Below, in pieces: positions 54,193-63,204 of a DNA stretch of 64,000 bases. A model generated the notes under the pieces. The model had not been told where the DNA came from. It did no database searches and saw only the letters and a list, made by a program, of their open reading frames with translations. The stretch lies in contig PNAJ01000061.1 of assembly GCA_003170295.1 (NCBI GenBank), forward strand, positions 1 to 64,000. The letters run 5' to 3'. The stretch's first letter is position 1. Every line of letters begins with the position of its first letter. The DNA comes from Bryobacterales bacterium (GTDB lineage Bacteria > Acidobacteriota > Terriglobia > Bryobacterales > Bryobacteraceae). Position numbers and translations under genes: made by a program.

Positions 54193-54419
54193 AATTCTCC
54201 TTTTTTCTGATTCTCCCGGTTGTACGATGCACGCCCACGCGCTTCTGAAACGCCCCGGACCCGCATTTGCAACTAAATGATAAGGGATCGGTAAACCCGG
54301 TGTAAAGAGAAATATGCGGGGAATGGCCGATTTTCCAGGGTTTTTCACAGGCGTGTGCGCCCGAGCTCCATGCCCGCCGCGATTTGCTACACTGGCGCAT
54401 AGGGGCAAAGAAAAGGCGA

Positions 54420-55679
54420 ATGAACAACTTACGAGAGCTTCTCGAAAATATCAACCGCAAGTATGACGCTCGCCCGCTCCCTCCACCTCGCCGCATGCCG
54501 GTCGAGGAATTCATGCCCGGCGAAGAAGTCGAAACCGCCTTCGGCCGTCATTTCGAAACCGAAAAGCTGTGGGAGCATCATCGACATCATGGCAGCGCCG
54601 ATATCGGCGCGCTGGCTTGTCTGCCGCACGATCTTCTTTCCGTAATCGGGTGTGAAATGCCCTCCGCGCCCCCGGAAACATGGGCTTTTCTCGATACCGA
54701 GACCACCGGACTCTCCGGCAGTATCAGCACGTGTGCGTTTCTAGTCGGCGTTGGCCGCATCACGCAAGAAGGATTTCACGTCCGCCAGTTTTTCATGCGT
54801 GGCTATCGGGAAGAGGCGAGTCTTCTCGATGCCCTCTCGCGTTATCTTAAGAATTTCCAAGTGCTGATTACCTACAACGGCATGGCCTTCGACCAGCCGC
54901 TGCTCGAATCGCGCTATCGCCTCAATCGCGCCCGCTCCCCTTTTTACCGGCTGCCTCACCTCGATCTGCTCCATGGCGCGCGCCGCCTGTGGAAGCTCCG
55001 CTTCGATAGATGCCGCCTCGTCGATCTGGAAAATCAAGTGTTGGGCTTCGAACGAACCGGCGACATTCCCGGCGCGATGATCCCGTACGTCTACTTCGAA
55101 TACCAGCGGACGAAATGGATCGAGCGCCTGGTCCCCGTCTTTCACCACAACGCGCTCGATATCCTCACGCTGGCCTGCCTCACTGGAATCGTCCCCCATG
55201 CCTTTAAGGACGCGGCATCGCGCACCAATGCGGCCGAGTTAACCGGTATCGCAAGATGGCTAAACGAAGCCGGCGACATCGACCGCGCGTTGCCCCTCTA
55301 CCGCCGAGCCGTGGAATCCGGCTTGCGCGACGATCTCCTCTTCCGCACTTTATGGGACATTGCAAAAATAGAATGGAAGCAAGGCAACCACACCGCAGCG
55401 CTCGCGGTCTGGACCGATCTGGCGGCGACAAAGAACCCTTTCCGAGTAAAGGCTTTTTTGGAGCTGGCCAAACACTCCGAGCACACCGAAAAGAACTACG
55501 CGCGAGCCCTGGAACTCACCCGCGACGCTCTCGCGCTCGAATCATCGGCGGAACTGGAAAAACGAGAACAGCGTTTGTTCAAAAAGACCAACTCACTTGC
55601 CGATACAAAACGTAGAAAAAATGCGGTTCAGAATGTCGTCCGCCGTCGTCGCCCCGGTAATCGCGTCGATGGGCCGTAG
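54420..55679 (+). CDS. YprB-like RNase H-fold exonuclease with helical C-terminus
   Basis: A 419-residue protein with a DEDD/RNase H-like nuclease domain. Acidic motif I is [11 protein letters not shown] (Asp92, Glu94), motif II is [20 protein letters not shown], and motif III is [13 protein letters not shown]. The family is YprB (ribonuclease H-like). The C-terminal 130 residues look like TPR-type helices ([20 protein letters not shown]). The ATG at 54420 follows AAAAGGCG. The last 87 bases overlap mnmE on the other strand, and the C-terminal tail there is very basic and probably not conserved. Confidence 0.85.
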   Translation: MNNLRELLENINRKYDARPLPPPRRMPVEEFMPGEEVETAFGRHFETEKLWEHHRHHGSADIGALACLPHDLLSVIGCEMPSAPPETWAFLDTETTGLSGSISTCAFLVGVGRITQEGFHVRQFFMRGYREEASLLDALSRYLKNFQVLITYNGMAFDQPLLESRYRLNRARSPFYRLPHLDLLHGARRLWKLRFDRCRLVDLENQVLGFERTGDIPGAMIPYVYFEYQRTKWIERLVPVFHHNALDILTLACLTGIVPHAFKDAASRTNAAELTGIARWLNEAGDIDRALPLYRRAVESGLRDDLLFRTLWDIAKIEWKQGNHTAALAVWTDLAATKNPFRVKAFLELAKHSEHTEKNYARALELTRDALALESSAELEKREQRLFKKTNSLADTKRRKNAVQNVVRRRRPGNRVDGP

Positions 55680-56921
55680 CGCCGCATAGAGATCCAGCAG
55701 CAGCATCTCATGCGGGATGCCGAGGCCGTTGGCGGTCAGTGCTTGGCCGAGCGCCTCCTGCGATTCGCGCAGCAACTGCTCGTGCCGCAGACTGGTGATG
55801 AATCCGCCCTCCTGTTCGATCTGACCGCGCGGAGCAATCGCGTCGACAATCGCGCGCCGCAACTCAGCGATGCCCTCGCCCGTCAGCGCGGAAACGTTCA
55901 GTCCAAGATCCGATTTTCCAAGATCGCATTTATTCGCGACCACCAGTGTTTTCCCCTGTGCGCGCCCAATCAGCGCTGTGTCCGATTCTTCGAGTGGCAC
56001 TGAGGAATCGATCACCACCAGCGTCAAATCCGCGTCCGCCATCGCTTGATAGCTGCGTTCGATCCCCAGGTTCTCGACGGTATCCTGACCTTCGCGAATC
56101 CCCGCCGTATCGACGAACTTTACCGGGATTCCCTCCACCGATGCGGTCTCTGATACCAGATCCCGCGTAGTTCCGGGAATATCGGTCACGATCGCGCGGT
56201 CTTGTTCCAGCAGGCGATTAAAAAGGCTGCTCTTCCCGACGTTCGGCCGCCCGACGATGGCGAGCGTGAACCCTTCGTGCACCAGCTTGCCGTATGCGAA
56301 GCTCGCAATCAGTGCCCGGGTCGCATCCAGAATCGGCCTGATGAGCATCTCGATTTGAGACGACGGAGCGAACCCGATGTCGTCCTCCGCAAAATCGATC
56401 CCGGCTTCGAGCAGCGTGATTAACTGGAGCAATTGCTCCTTCACCGGCTTGACCCGCCGCGATACCGACCCCGTAGTTTGTTGCGCGGCGATGCGAGCCT
56501 GGTAAAGAGTCGTCGCATCGATCAAATCGCGCACCGCCTCGGCTTGCGGAAGATCGATCCGCCCATTCACATACGCGCGCAACGTGAACTCGCCAGGCTC
56601 CGCGAGGCGCGCGCCAAACTGGCAAGCGCGTTCGAGAGCGAACCGCAGCACCACAGGCGACCCGTGGCATGCGATCTCGACTACATCTTCAGCCGTATAG
56701 GATCGAGGCGCCGCGAAATACGTAACCACCACTTGATCGACATCCGCCAATTCCGCCAGCACCGCACTCCACGGACGCCACGAAAAATCATCGGAAAACT
56801 CAAGGATTTTCTCAGAAATCGCCCGCGCCTCCGTGCCGGAGAGACGAACCACGCCGATTCCTCCACGCCCAGGCGGCGTAGAAACCGCAACAATCGTGTC
56901 TTTGAGATTCACTTGTGCCAC
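55593..56921 (-). CDS. mnmE: tRNA modification GTPase MnmE
   Basis: A 442-residue GTPase that works with MnmG to modify U34 of tRNA. The N-terminal domain begins [20 protein letters not shown]. The GTPase domain has G1 GRPNVGKSS (224-232), G2/G3 DIPGTTRD and DTAGIR, and G4 NKCD. The C-terminus ends in the family signature FCIGK. It is the last gene of the rpmH-rnpA-yidD-yidC-khpB-mnmE order on the reverse strand, but a repeat-filled gap of 282 bases separates it from khpB. Confidence 0.96.
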   Translation of the reverse strand: MAQVNLKDTIVAVSTPPGRGGIGVVRLSGTEARAISEKILEFSDDFSWRPWSAVLAELADVDQVVVTYFAAPRSYTAEDVVEIACHGSPVVLRFALERACQFGARLAEPGEFTLRAYVNGRIDLPQAEAVRDLIDATTLYQARIAAQQTTGSVSRRVKPVKEQLLQLITLLEAGIDFAEDDIGFAPSSQIEMLIRPILDATRALIASFAYGKLVHEGFTLAIVGRPNVGKSSLFNRLLEQDRAIVTDIPGTTRDLVSETASVEGIPVKFVDTAGIREGQDTVENLGIERSYQAMADADLTLVVIDSSVPLEESDTALIGRAQGKTLVVANKCDLGKSDLGLNVSALTGEGIAELRRAIVDAIAPRGQIEQEGGFITSLRHEQLLRESQEALGQALTANGLGIPHEMLLLDLYAALRPIDAITGATTADDILNRIFSTFCIGK

Positions 56922-56984
56922 CCTCTAAATTGCTTTGGTGCCACGTTGGGCAGGTTGATAGAGATTGCTGAAAAACTCATCTCC

Positions 56985-57190
56985 CCCTCCGGGGTGGGGC
57001 GGACCCCCTGGTCCGCGGCCGATCCCCGGATCGGCCCGTCCGGTGTCCGCGGGGCTGGTTTTATGGTCAAGAGGGCGATCAGAAATCGCGCACAAACCAG
57101 CGGGTCCAGCACCACTTGGCTTCCGAAGGTCACTTAATAAGAGTTTTCAGCGGCCTCTGATAACCTGCGGCCAATTGGCAATCGGCCTCT
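56985..57190. repeat. Cluster of palindromes between khpB and mnmE
   Basis: This 282-base gap holds several hairpins: GGACCCCCTGGTCC (57001-57014), GGCCGATCCCCGGATCGGCC (57017-57036) and GGCCAATTGGCAATCGGCC (57169-57187) followed by CAGGCTG. The last is a variant of the pair seen at 22025-22060. No gene is recognisable. It breaks an otherwise conserved gene order. Confidence 0.75.
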
Positions 57191-57203
57191 TCAGGCTGTG
57201 AAT

Positions 57204-57848
57204 CTATCGCCGCGGCCCGCGATCGCGTCCAAACCCGCCCGGCCCCCGCGGTCCACCTCTTCCGGGAGGCCCTCCCCTACGGTCACCCCGCCGCATTCCG
57301 TCCTCTTCCGGCCTCGGCCGCGGCGGACGAATCGGCTCCGGCAAAACCTTCAGATCCGATGGAACGATCACCACCTGCCGGATCGGACCTTCGCCAACGC
57401 TCTCGCTGCGAACGTCGGTTTCGCCGCGCAACGCCAGATGCAGGATGCGCCGCTCCCGGCTGTTCATGGGACTGAAGTGAAATGGCGCATGCGATTTCTT
57501 CACTCGCTCCGCCGCGGCAAGCGCGCTCATTCTCAACTCTTCGATGCGCAGAATCCGGCGGTCATTCGCGTCGAAACAGATCCTCGAATGCTCTTCCCCA
57601 GCCATCCCCAGCGCTTCCATAGTGAGGTGTTCCAGCGCCAGCAGCAGCTCGGTCTTATTTTCGAGCAGCAAATCGACGTCGGGACCCGTGAACCGGATCA
57701 TCAGGTCGGGATTCTCAAAATCCGGGTGCGGCGTTTCTCCCTCCGCAACCGTGAAATCGAGCTTAAAGCCAGCCAGCCCGAACACGTGCTTCAGGAACTT
57801 GTCAATGCGAGGGCCATCTTCGGCAACGGTAAACTTCTTCTGGGGCAC
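57204..57848 (-). CDS. khpB: RNA-binding KhpB/Jag protein (KH-R3H)
   Basis: A 214-residue RNA-binding protein. The GTG at 57848 starts MPQKKFTVAEDGPRIDKF two bases beyond the yidC stop. A KH domain spans about 40-110 (NPDLMIRFTGPDVDLLLENK, then LTMEALGM). The R3H motif is in SPMNSRERRILHLALRG near 145. The C-terminus is a glycine/arginine/proline-rich tail (RGGPPGRGGPRGPGG) that may bind RNA. The Jag N-terminal domain of Firmicutes is missing. The position after yidC is the conserved one. Confidence 0.9.
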   Translation of the reverse strand: MPQKKFTVAEDGPRIDKFLKHVFGLAGFKLDFTVAEGETPHPDFENPDLMIRFTGPDVDLLLENKTELLLALEHLTMEALGMAGEEHSRICFDANDRRILRIEELRMSALAAAERVKKSHAPFHFSPMNSRERRILHLALRGETDVRSESVGEGPIRQVVIVPSDLKVLPEPIRPPRPRPEEDGMRRGDRRGGPPGRGGPRGPGGFGRDRGPRR

Positions 57849-57850
57849 GT

Positions 57851-59569
57851 TCAGTTCCTGTTCTTTTTCTTCGCGACCGGTTTTACGTCCACGACTTTCG
57901 GCGACGGCTTGGGTGTGCCCCGATTCAAAAACCACTGCTGAGCAATGCCCACCACGTTTCCGGTCAACCAGTATATTACCAGCCCGGAGGAAGCGAAGTA
58001 GAACATGTACCCCATCACGAGCGGCATGAACATCATCATCTTCTGTTGCGTGGGGTCCACGCCGGGACTCGGCGTCATCTTTTGTGAAAGGAACTGCGTC
58101 ACCACCAGGATCACCGGCAACACGTGAATCGCCAGCGTTTCCATCTGTGAAAGATCCGAGACCCACAGCCAATGCGCGCCCCGCAACTGAATCGCGACGT
58201 TCAGCACTTTATAAAACGCGAAGAAGAACGGCAGTTGGAGCAGCATCGGCAGACAGCCTCCCGCCGGATTCACTCCGTTCACCTTATAGAGAGCCATGAT
58301 CTCCGCGTTCTGATCGGCTTTCTTCGGATCGTTCAGCGAAAGCCCCTTGTACCGCGCGTTGATGGCGGCGATCTGCGGCTGAATCGTCTGCATCTTCTTC
58401 GACGATTTCATGCTGGTCATCTTCAACGGAAACAGCAGCGTGTTGATCGCGACCGTCACCAGGATGATCGCCCAGCCGTAATTTCCACCAACGTGTCCCG
58501 CCATCCACTTCAACGCTTCAAACAGACCCTTGGCGATAATCCCGAACATTCCCCAATCCACCACTTGCTCGAGCTTTGGATTCACGCGCTTCAGAATCTC
58601 GATATCCTTAGGCCCCACGAAAAGCTCGAATGAGTTGAATCCTTCCCCGCCCACCGCCGCTCCCACGCGCGGCTCTTCTTTGCCGTCCTTGAGGATGTTG
58701 TCGGAGTACGTGGTCAATTCCATCGACGAAGCGCCGGTAGGCAGCAGCACGCCCGCGAAATAACTGTCTTCGATGCCAGCAAAAGTATACTGACCGCCCG
58801 AAGTCACCGGTCCGCTCTTGGCATCCTTCGGATCTTTCTTTTGCAGCTCGTTGCTGAGCACCCCGTAGGATCTGGGCGCATTCGGATCGTAGAGCAGTGC
58901 GTGTTGCAGCGACGCCGGATTGCTGACCGTCTCGTCGCCGAATCCGCCCCGCCATTCGAGCGAGTGCGGCAGCATCACACCGGTCTGCGAAACCTGCGAC
59001 GTCACGCGCGCCAGATAACTGTCCTTCGCGAACTGAAAGGTTTTCTTGACGTCCACGCGTCCGTCTGAAAACTCGAACGCCAGGTTGTAGCCGTCGCGAT
59101 CCAATTTAAACAGCGCGGTATTCGGATCGAAGGTCGGTTTCTGACCCTTAAACTCGATTGAGAATGGCGCGGGGACTTTGGCAAGCGCCGCCGCGTTCAC
59201 AAGATCGAGAGGCTTTCCGTTATGATCCTTGAAATCCCGAAGGACCCAGCTTTTCACCACCGCGCCTTTACTCGAAAAAACAATGTGGCAAAGACCCGTG
59301 TCGACCACTACGGTTTCTTCCTGGTCGCCATGGATCTGCCCCGGCATTTCCGCCGCCGCCGCTGCAGCCACAGGAATCACGGGTGCTGGAGCCGCAGGGG
59401 GAGGCGCCGTCGCCTCCACCGGATCGGTTGTCTTAGAAGTCGCGGGCTTGTTCGCACCCGGCGCCGGCGCCGCCGCAGGCTTATAGATGTAAGGCGTCAG
59501 GAACAGCACCAGCCCCATCAGCACGAATGCGATGAGAAGCCGCGCCTCCATCGAAAGGTCTTTCTTCAT
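57851..59569 (-). CDS. yidC: Membrane protein insertase YidC
   Basis: A 572-residue inner-membrane insertase. The first helix is LLIAFVLMGLVLFLTPYIY, then a Pro/Ala-rich linker and a large periplasmic domain (about 90-340). The core insertase helices follow (WAIILVTVAINTLLFPLKMT, then GGCLPMLLQLPFFFAFYKVL, and FMPLVMGYMFYFASSGLVIY). The cytoplasmic C-terminus is basic. The long periplasmic domain is typical of Gram-negative YidC. It lies between yidD and khpB in the conserved order. Confidence 0.96.
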   Translation of the reverse strand: MKKDLSMEARLLIAFVLMGLVLFLTPYIYKPAAAPAPGANKPATSKTTDPVEATAPPPAAPAPVIPVAAAAAAEMPGQIHGDQEETVVVDTGLCHIVFSSKGAVVKSWVLRDFKDHNGKPLDLVNAAALAKVPAPFSIEFKGQKPTFDPNTALFKLDRDGYNLAFEFSDGRVDVKKTFQFAKDSYLARVTSQVSQTGVMLPHSLEWRGGFGDETVSNPASLQHALLYDPNAPRSYGVLSNELQKKDPKDAKSGPVTSGGQYTFAGIEDSYFAGVLLPTGASSMELTTYSDNILKDGKEEPRVGAAVGGEGFNSFELFVGPKDIEILKRVNPKLEQVVDWGMFGIIAKGLFEALKWMAGHVGGNYGWAIILVTVAINTLLFPLKMTSMKSSKKMQTIQPQIAAINARYKGLSLNDPKKADQNAEIMALYKVNGVNPAGGCLPMLLQLPFFFAFYKVLNVAIQLRGAHWLWVSDLSQMETLAIHVLPVILVVTQFLSQKMTPSPGVDPTQQKMMMFMPLVMGYMFYFASSGLVIYWLTGNVVGIAQQWFLNRGTPKPSPKVVDVKPVAKKKNRN

Positions 59570-59585
59570 ACGCTGAAACAGGCCC

Positions 59586-59810
59586 TCAACGGACCGGATC
59601 CAGACCCCCTTGATGAAATGGATGGCAGCGGATGATGCGCCTCACGCCCTTCGCAACCCCGCGCCACACGCCGTATTTTTCCACTGCTTGCATCATGTAA
59701 ACCGAACACGTCGGCTCAAACCGGCACGCCGAGGGCAGCAGCGGCGAAAGCCTTCGCTTATAGATACGCAGCGCGCCGATCACAGTTCGCACAGAGGCGG
59801 GCGGCCTCAT
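59586..59810 (-). CDS. yidD: Membrane protein insertion efficiency factor YidD
   Basis: A 74-residue YidD protein. The family pattern is YKRRLSPLLPSACRFEPTCS, then YMMQAVEKYGVWRGVAKGVR and RCHPFHQGGLDPV. The ATG at 59810 gives the usual family length. A start at 59888 would add 26 residues and overlap rnpA. It lies between rnpA and yidC, as in most bacteria. Confidence 0.9.
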   Translation of the reverse strand: MRPPASVRTVIGALRIYKRRLSPLLPSACRFEPTCSVYMMQAVEKYGVWRGVAKGVRRIIRCHPFHQGGLDPVR

Positions 59811-59872
59811 TGTCACTTGACAGATACTGCCGCCCGCCGGAGCTTGTTCTTCACGGGCCGTGCGGCTGTTAT

Positions 59873-60268
59873 TTATGAGATCCCGCATTTTTCGATTACC
59901 TTCGCGAGCGCCCGCTCGAGATCGGCGAACGGAGCCAGAATCGCCGCCTTGCGTGGGTTGATGACGATGTCCCAATCGATATTCCAGTCCATCCTGTGCA
60001 GCCGGAATGCCGCTCGAAAACGCCTCTTGATGCGATTGCGCACCACCGCTCCGCCCAGCGCCTTTGGGACCGTAAGCCCGATACGCACTCCTGCCGCATC
60101 GCCTTCGCGCCGCACCATACAAAACGCGGCGAACAAAGGACCGGATACGCGGGTGCCGTTATCATAGACCGTTCGGAAGTCGGCGGAGCGCAGAATGCGA
60201 GAAGAACGAGGGAACGACTGCTGGCCGCCGGAGCCGGTGTTAATGGGAGTTCCGGACAGCTCTTTCAT
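59873..60268 (-). CDS. rnpA: Ribonuclease P protein component
   Basis: A 131-residue RNase P protein that helps the catalytic RNA trim tRNA 5' ends. Conserved parts are [20 protein letters not shown], then [20 protein letters not shown] containing the RNR motif, and [11 protein letters not shown]. The ATG at 60268 lies inside rpmH, giving a 29-base out-of-frame overlap. A later start would remove residues before the conserved start, so the overlap seems plausible. The rnpB RNA was not found here. Confidence 0.9.
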   Translation of the reverse strand: MKELSGTPINTGSGGQQSFPRSSRILRSADFRTVYDNGTRVSGPLFAAFCMVRREGDAAGVRIGLTVPKALGGAVVRNRIKRRFRAAFRLHRMDWNIDWDIVINPRKAAILAPFADLERALAKVIEKCGIS

Positions 60269-60407
60269 CGCTGACCGTCAACTTATGGCGGCCCTTGGCG
60301 CGACGGCGCGACAGCACGGCGCGGCCATTCTTCGTGTCCATCCGGGACCGGAATCCATGAGTCTTCGCGCGCTTGCGATTATTGGGCTGAAATGTACGTT
60401 TCGGCAT
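60240..60407 (-). CDS. rpmH: 50S ribosomal protein L34
   Basis: A 55-residue basic ribosomal protein. The sequence begins [20 protein letters not shown] and continues with [20 protein letters not shown], matching L34 almost throughout. An extra tail [14 protein letters not shown] makes it slightly longer than the usual 44-46 residues. It overlaps the start of rnpA by 29 bases. dnaA, often next to rpmH, is not found in the following sequence. Confidence 0.95.
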   Translation of the reverse strand: MPKRTFQPNNRKRAKTHGFRSRMDTKNGRAVLSRRRAKGRHKLTVSDERAVRNSH

Positions 60408-60484
60408 GGTCTTTCTTCACTGGCGCGGAGGCGCACCTGTAGGTCAATTTGAGACGCTTTCAGTATAGCAGACCGTTATGTTGT

Positions 60485-60540
60485 GTGTGCTTGGTGGCGC
60501 GAGCTTTAGCTTGCAGCGGCGGCTTCAGCCGTCGTCTTCT
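60485..60540. repeat. Two adjacent palindromes upstream of rpmH
   Basis: GCGAGCTTTAGCTTGC (60499-60514) and CGGCGGCTTCAGCCGTCG (about 60517-60534) form two hairpins in the 188-base gap between rpmH and the next reverse-strand gene. They belong to the same class of dispersed palindromes as those at 18639 and 61240. No DnaA-box cluster was seen here. Confidence 0.6.
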
Positions 60541-60595
60541 TCACACCAGGCACCGAACCGCCACGCGTAAGCATGCGGACAGACGCGAGGAGCCT

Positions 60596-61186
60596 TCACA
60601 TCTCCAATTTCCCCTTCACCATCATGTCCTTCACCCGAAACTCCACCGTGCGGAACGGCGGCGTCACCCCAGGCAGATACAGCTCGAACGTCACCATCTT
60701 GTCCGTTGCCTGCACCTCGCGTGGAAAAGCCATGCGCAGGTAAACATCGTTCGCAGTAGGCGGGAAATGCCCAGTCACCTTATACTTCTTCCGCCCCACC
60801 CGCATCACCGACTCCTCCTCCATCCGCTTGGTCGCCGAAGCATCGTCAAAATCCTTAGTGCGAGGAATCCGGACCGCCACCACAATCTGCGTCGCCCGAT
60901 TATCTTCAAGCCACAGCCGATACTCGGTGTCCATCGGAGTTTCAACAACCTTGCGCAGATACCGCAATTCCCGCTGCTTCTCGGCCTCCCGCATCGGCCC
61001 AGCGGTAGCGAGATAAACCTGCACCGCCGCGACGTGCGAATCTTTCGAAGCCCCCGTCCCCTCCGCCATCTGCCCCCAGGGAGAATCGGTAAACATGCGA
61101 ATCAGCTCATCGTCAGTCCAATCAGAAGGAGCCTTCGTTTCCCAAAACGATGCGGCGAGGAAGAAGAGCATCGCGACCAGCTTCAT
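60596..61186 (-). CDS. Exported protein of unknown function
   Basis: A 196-residue protein with a signal peptide (MKLVAMLFFLAASFWE). I recognise no enzyme motif. The mature N-terminus reads WTDDELIRMFTDSPWGQMAE, a segment recurrent in uncharacterised Acidobacteriota proteins as far as I can judge. The rest is beta-rich (VYLRMAFPREVQATDKMVTF). Copies of its 5' end, including the signal-peptide codons, recur as fragments near 62449-62475 and 63121-63177, showing local duplication. Confidence 0.65.
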   Translation of the reverse strand: MKLVAMLFFLAASFWETKAPSDWTDDELIRMFTDSPWGQMAEGTGASKDSHVAAVQVYLATAGPMREAEKQRELRYLRKVVETPMDTEYRLWLEDNRATQIVVAVRIPRTKDFDDASATKRMEEESVMRVGRKKYKVTGHFPPTANDVYLRMAFPREVQATDKMVTFELYLPGVTPPFRTVEFRVKDMMVKGKLEM

Positions 61187-61205
61187 AACGTCGATTGTGG
61201 CACAG

Positions 61206-61255
61206 CCCCCCGATCCAGCCTGCTGGGGGGCGTGGTGGCACAGGCTTCAGCCTGT
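61206..61255. repeat. Paired palindromes upstream of duplicated module
   Basis: CCCCCC (61206-61211) pairs with GGGGGG (61225-61230) around CAG/CTG, and ACAGGCTTCAGCCTGT (61240-61255) is a near-perfect hairpin. They lie between the unknown exported gene and the decayed small-gene pair. The second is a common dispersed unit type in this window. Confidence 0.65.
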
Positions 61256-61287
61256 GATCTGTTTTTGTCATTCACAACCCTCAATTT

Positions 61288-61401
61288 TCATGACCGCGCG
61301 AGAGCCTCATAAACATCCACGCGCTGTGTTGTTTTCCTCAACACATCGATTGGCTTCCGCTTTGAAACCTTTCGAACAACTGGGAGATTTGGAGAACCCA
61401 T
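61288..61401 (-). pseudogene. Truncated copy of the 105-residue gene at 62481
   Basis: This 37-codon reverse frame (MGSPNLPVVRKVSKRK, then VLRKTTQRVDVYEALA) matches the first 45 or so residues of the protein at 62481-62798, with an internal deletion of about ten residues. It then ends at a stop. Its start overlaps the start of the forward frame at 61400 exactly as in the intact copy. Confidence 0.75.
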
Positions 61402-61628
61402 GCTAACCGGGCAGCTTCGAGAATTGACCGAAAACTGCATTGCTGGAACCGTGTCGGTCTCCGGCTTCTCCGAACGCTTTGTGAGCCTCTACTTCGCCGG
61501 TCGGCAACACCGTCAGATTGCGCAGCGCCGTGGTAGCCCCTCGCCGAACGCTCCCGTGGGCATCGTTCGGAGTCGTCGCTTCGCTTGGAGTTGGAGAAGG
61601 CCCTCGTCTCGTAGCGAAGCATCGTGCG
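61400..61628 (+). pseudogene. Frameshifted copy of the 84-residue gene at 62797
   Basis: The first 36 residues (MLTGQLRELTENCIAGTVSV, then FSERFVSLYFAGRQ) match the intact protein at 62797. A deletion of about 20 bases near 61508 then shifts the frame, although the DNA similarity continues to about 61628. The reading frame stays open for a further 300 bases out of frame and is not meaningful. Confidence 0.75.
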
Positions 61629-61736
61629 TCTGTCCCGTTACTCAATCTATAAGCCCAACTGTAAATTCCTCCGGCATCGGCGCTGGAGACGCAATCCGTT
61701 CCGTCGTGCCTTTTGCGATGATGGGCTGGAGGGTTC

Positions 61737-62438
61737 GTGGCGGTGGAAAAGCTAGCGTTGCTACGCTTTATCGAGAACCGAAGCTTGCAGCGGTATTTCC
61801 ACGGCCGCGGGGTGGAAATCGGAGCACTGTGGCGTCGCTTTCCTCTCCCTCGGCGCGCACGCGTCTGGTACATCGATCGGCTGGGCGGCGAGGGACTGGA
61901 AGAGCACTACCCTGAACTGAGGGGCCGCATCATCCAGCCGGATCTGCTGGCAGACGCCGCAGAGCTGCCGTTGGCTCCGGCCAGTCTGGACTTTCTGATT
62001 GCCAGCCACCTGCTCGAACACCTGCAATTCCCCCTGGCCGCGTTGCGTGCCTGGTACAACCTCCTGGCGCCCGGAGGCGTCCTATTGCTCCGGGTGCCCG
62101 ACAAACGCTACACCTTCGATAAACGCCGCGTCCGCACGTCTTTGGCACACCTGTTGAGCGAGCATGACGACCCCAAACTGTTCGGGCTTCGAGACCATTA
62201 CGCGGACTTTGTCGCGAACGTAGCGGACTTGCGCCCGGACACTCAGGAGTTCGAACAGACAATCGACGATCTGATGCGCCGGAACTACAGCATTCACTTT
62301 CACGCCTGGATCGACGATGATGTGCGCGAGATCGTAGACTTTACTCAAAGCGCTTGGCGGCTGGAGTGGGATCTCGTGGTCTTCCGCCGCGCCCGTTCGT
62401 ACCGCAAGGAAACCACCGTATTGCTGCGGCGGAAATAG
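61737..62438 (+). CDS. SAM-dependent methyltransferase
   Basis: A 233-residue class I methyltransferase-fold protein. Motif I is GRGVEIGALWRRFPLP near residue 24. The motif around LDFLIASHLLEHLQFPLAAL follows near 80, and LLAPGGVLLLRVPDKRYTFD is the post-II/III region. The start is a GTG. It is related to methyltransferases found near glycosyltransferases. The substrate is unknown. It is inserted between two copies of a duplicated small-gene module. Confidence 0.82.
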   Translation: MAVEKLALLRFIENRSLQRYFHGRGVEIGALWRRFPLPRRARVWYIDRLGGEGLEEHYPELRGRIIQPDLLADAAELPLAPASLDFLIASHLLEHLQFPLAALRAWYNLLAPGGVLLLRVPDKRYTFDKRRVRTSLAHLLSEHDDPKLFGLRDHYADFVANVADLRPDTQEFEQTIDDLMRRNYSIHFHAWIDDDVREIVDFTQSAWRLEWDLVVFRRARSYRKETTVLLRRK

Positions 62439-62480
62439 CGGCTTCCCAGCTTCATAAGGTCGATTGTGTCACGGTGATTC

Positions 62481-62798
62481 CTACGGATCGCACATCGGTA
62501 CTCCGTCCACCAGGAGAAATATCGGGTCGGCTTTTCCGCTCGCGCCGATAGATCCGTCGGGGCGACGGTACATATGGAATGTTCCCAAGAGCCGCTCATT
62601 CGGGTTGTCCATGAGATCGTAGACACAACTGAGTGTCCCGTCTTCCTGGCCGGAATCGGGAGGCGCAAGTGCCTCATAAACGTCCACGCGCTGCGTTGTC
62701 TTCCGCAACAGTGTAGATTGGAAGGTAGGGTCGTTCCAGATACTCCTCAACTCACGCTTTGAGACTTTTCGAACGGCCGGAAGACTTGGAGAACTCAT
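62481..62798 (-). CDS. Small protein of unknown function, intact copy
   Basis: A 105-residue soluble protein. The N-terminal part is VRKVSKRELRSIWNDPTFQS and the C-terminal part has a compact motif RRPDGSIGASGKADPIFLLV followed by DGV. No family can be named. A truncated relative lies at 61288. Its ATG overlaps the start of the divergent gene at 62797 in a shared CATG, and no Shine-Dalgarno sequence precedes it on this strand. Confidence 0.55.
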   Translation of the reverse strand: MSSPSLPAVRKVSKRELRSIWNDPTFQSTLLRKTTQRVDVYEALAPPDSGQEDGTLSCVYDLMDNPNERLLGTFHMYRRPDGSIGASGKADPIFLLVDGVPMCDP

Positions 62799-63051
62799 GC
62801 TAACCGGACAGCTTCGGGAATTAATCGAAAGTTACGTTGCCGGAACCGTTTCGGTCTCCGACTTCTCCGAACGCTTCGCGAGCCTCTATTTCGCCGTTAG
62901 ACAGCAGGCAGGTGAAGCAAGCGCCGCCAGATTGTGTAGCGCCGTGGTAGGCCCTCTCGCCGAGCACTCTCGTGGACATCGAACCGACTCGTCCCTTCGG
63001 CTGGAACTTGAGAAAGCCCTCGTCTCGGAACGAAGCAGCGTGCGGCAGTAG
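62797..63051 (+). CDS. Small helical protein, intact copy
   Basis: An 84-residue helical protein (MLTGQLRELIESYVAGTVSV, then FSERFASLYFAVRQQAGEAS). The opening pattern, a helix with a G-T-V-S turn followed by a second helix, resembles small immunity-type proteins of bacterial toxin systems, but this is only a resemblance. GGAG lies eight bases upstream of the ATG. A frameshifted relative lies at 61400. It is divergent from, and overlaps, the 105-residue gene. Confidence 0.55.
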   Translation: MLTGQLRELIESYVAGTVSVSDFSERFASLYFAVRQQAGEASAARLCSAVVGPLAEHSRGHRTDSSLRLELEKALVSERSSVRQ

Positions 63052-63099
63052 CTTGCTTGGCACGGGTTAGATTCTCTGATTCCCCCAGCGCCGACACCG

Positions 63100-63177
63100 A
63101 ACCCTGACCGTCAGGGAGGGGACGATGCAGCAAGGAAGAAGAGCATCTCGACTAGCTTCATAAGCCCGATTTTGCCT
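63100..63177. repeat. Repeat plus remnant of the exported gene's 5' end
   Basis: At about 63103 a CCCTGACCGTCAGGG hairpin is followed by GGAGGGGAC, matching the right arm of the repeat at 51187. Then 63121-63177 is about 80 percent identical by eye to 61146-61201, the signal-peptide end of the 196-residue exported gene. A shorter piece of the same sequence is at 62449-62475. No intact gene is present. Confidence 0.6.
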
Positions 63178-63204
63178 TAGCGTCTTCGAAGAGGAACAGG
63201 GGCT

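Noticed and set aside
60408..60595. Replication origin next to rpmH
   Set aside because: No DnaA-box cluster, AT-rich stretch or dnaA gene was seen; only hairpin repeats.
61400..61915. 171-codon forward frame as a full gene
   Set aside because: Only its first 36 codons match the intact copy at 62797. The rest is out of frame after a deletion and overlaps the methyltransferase start.
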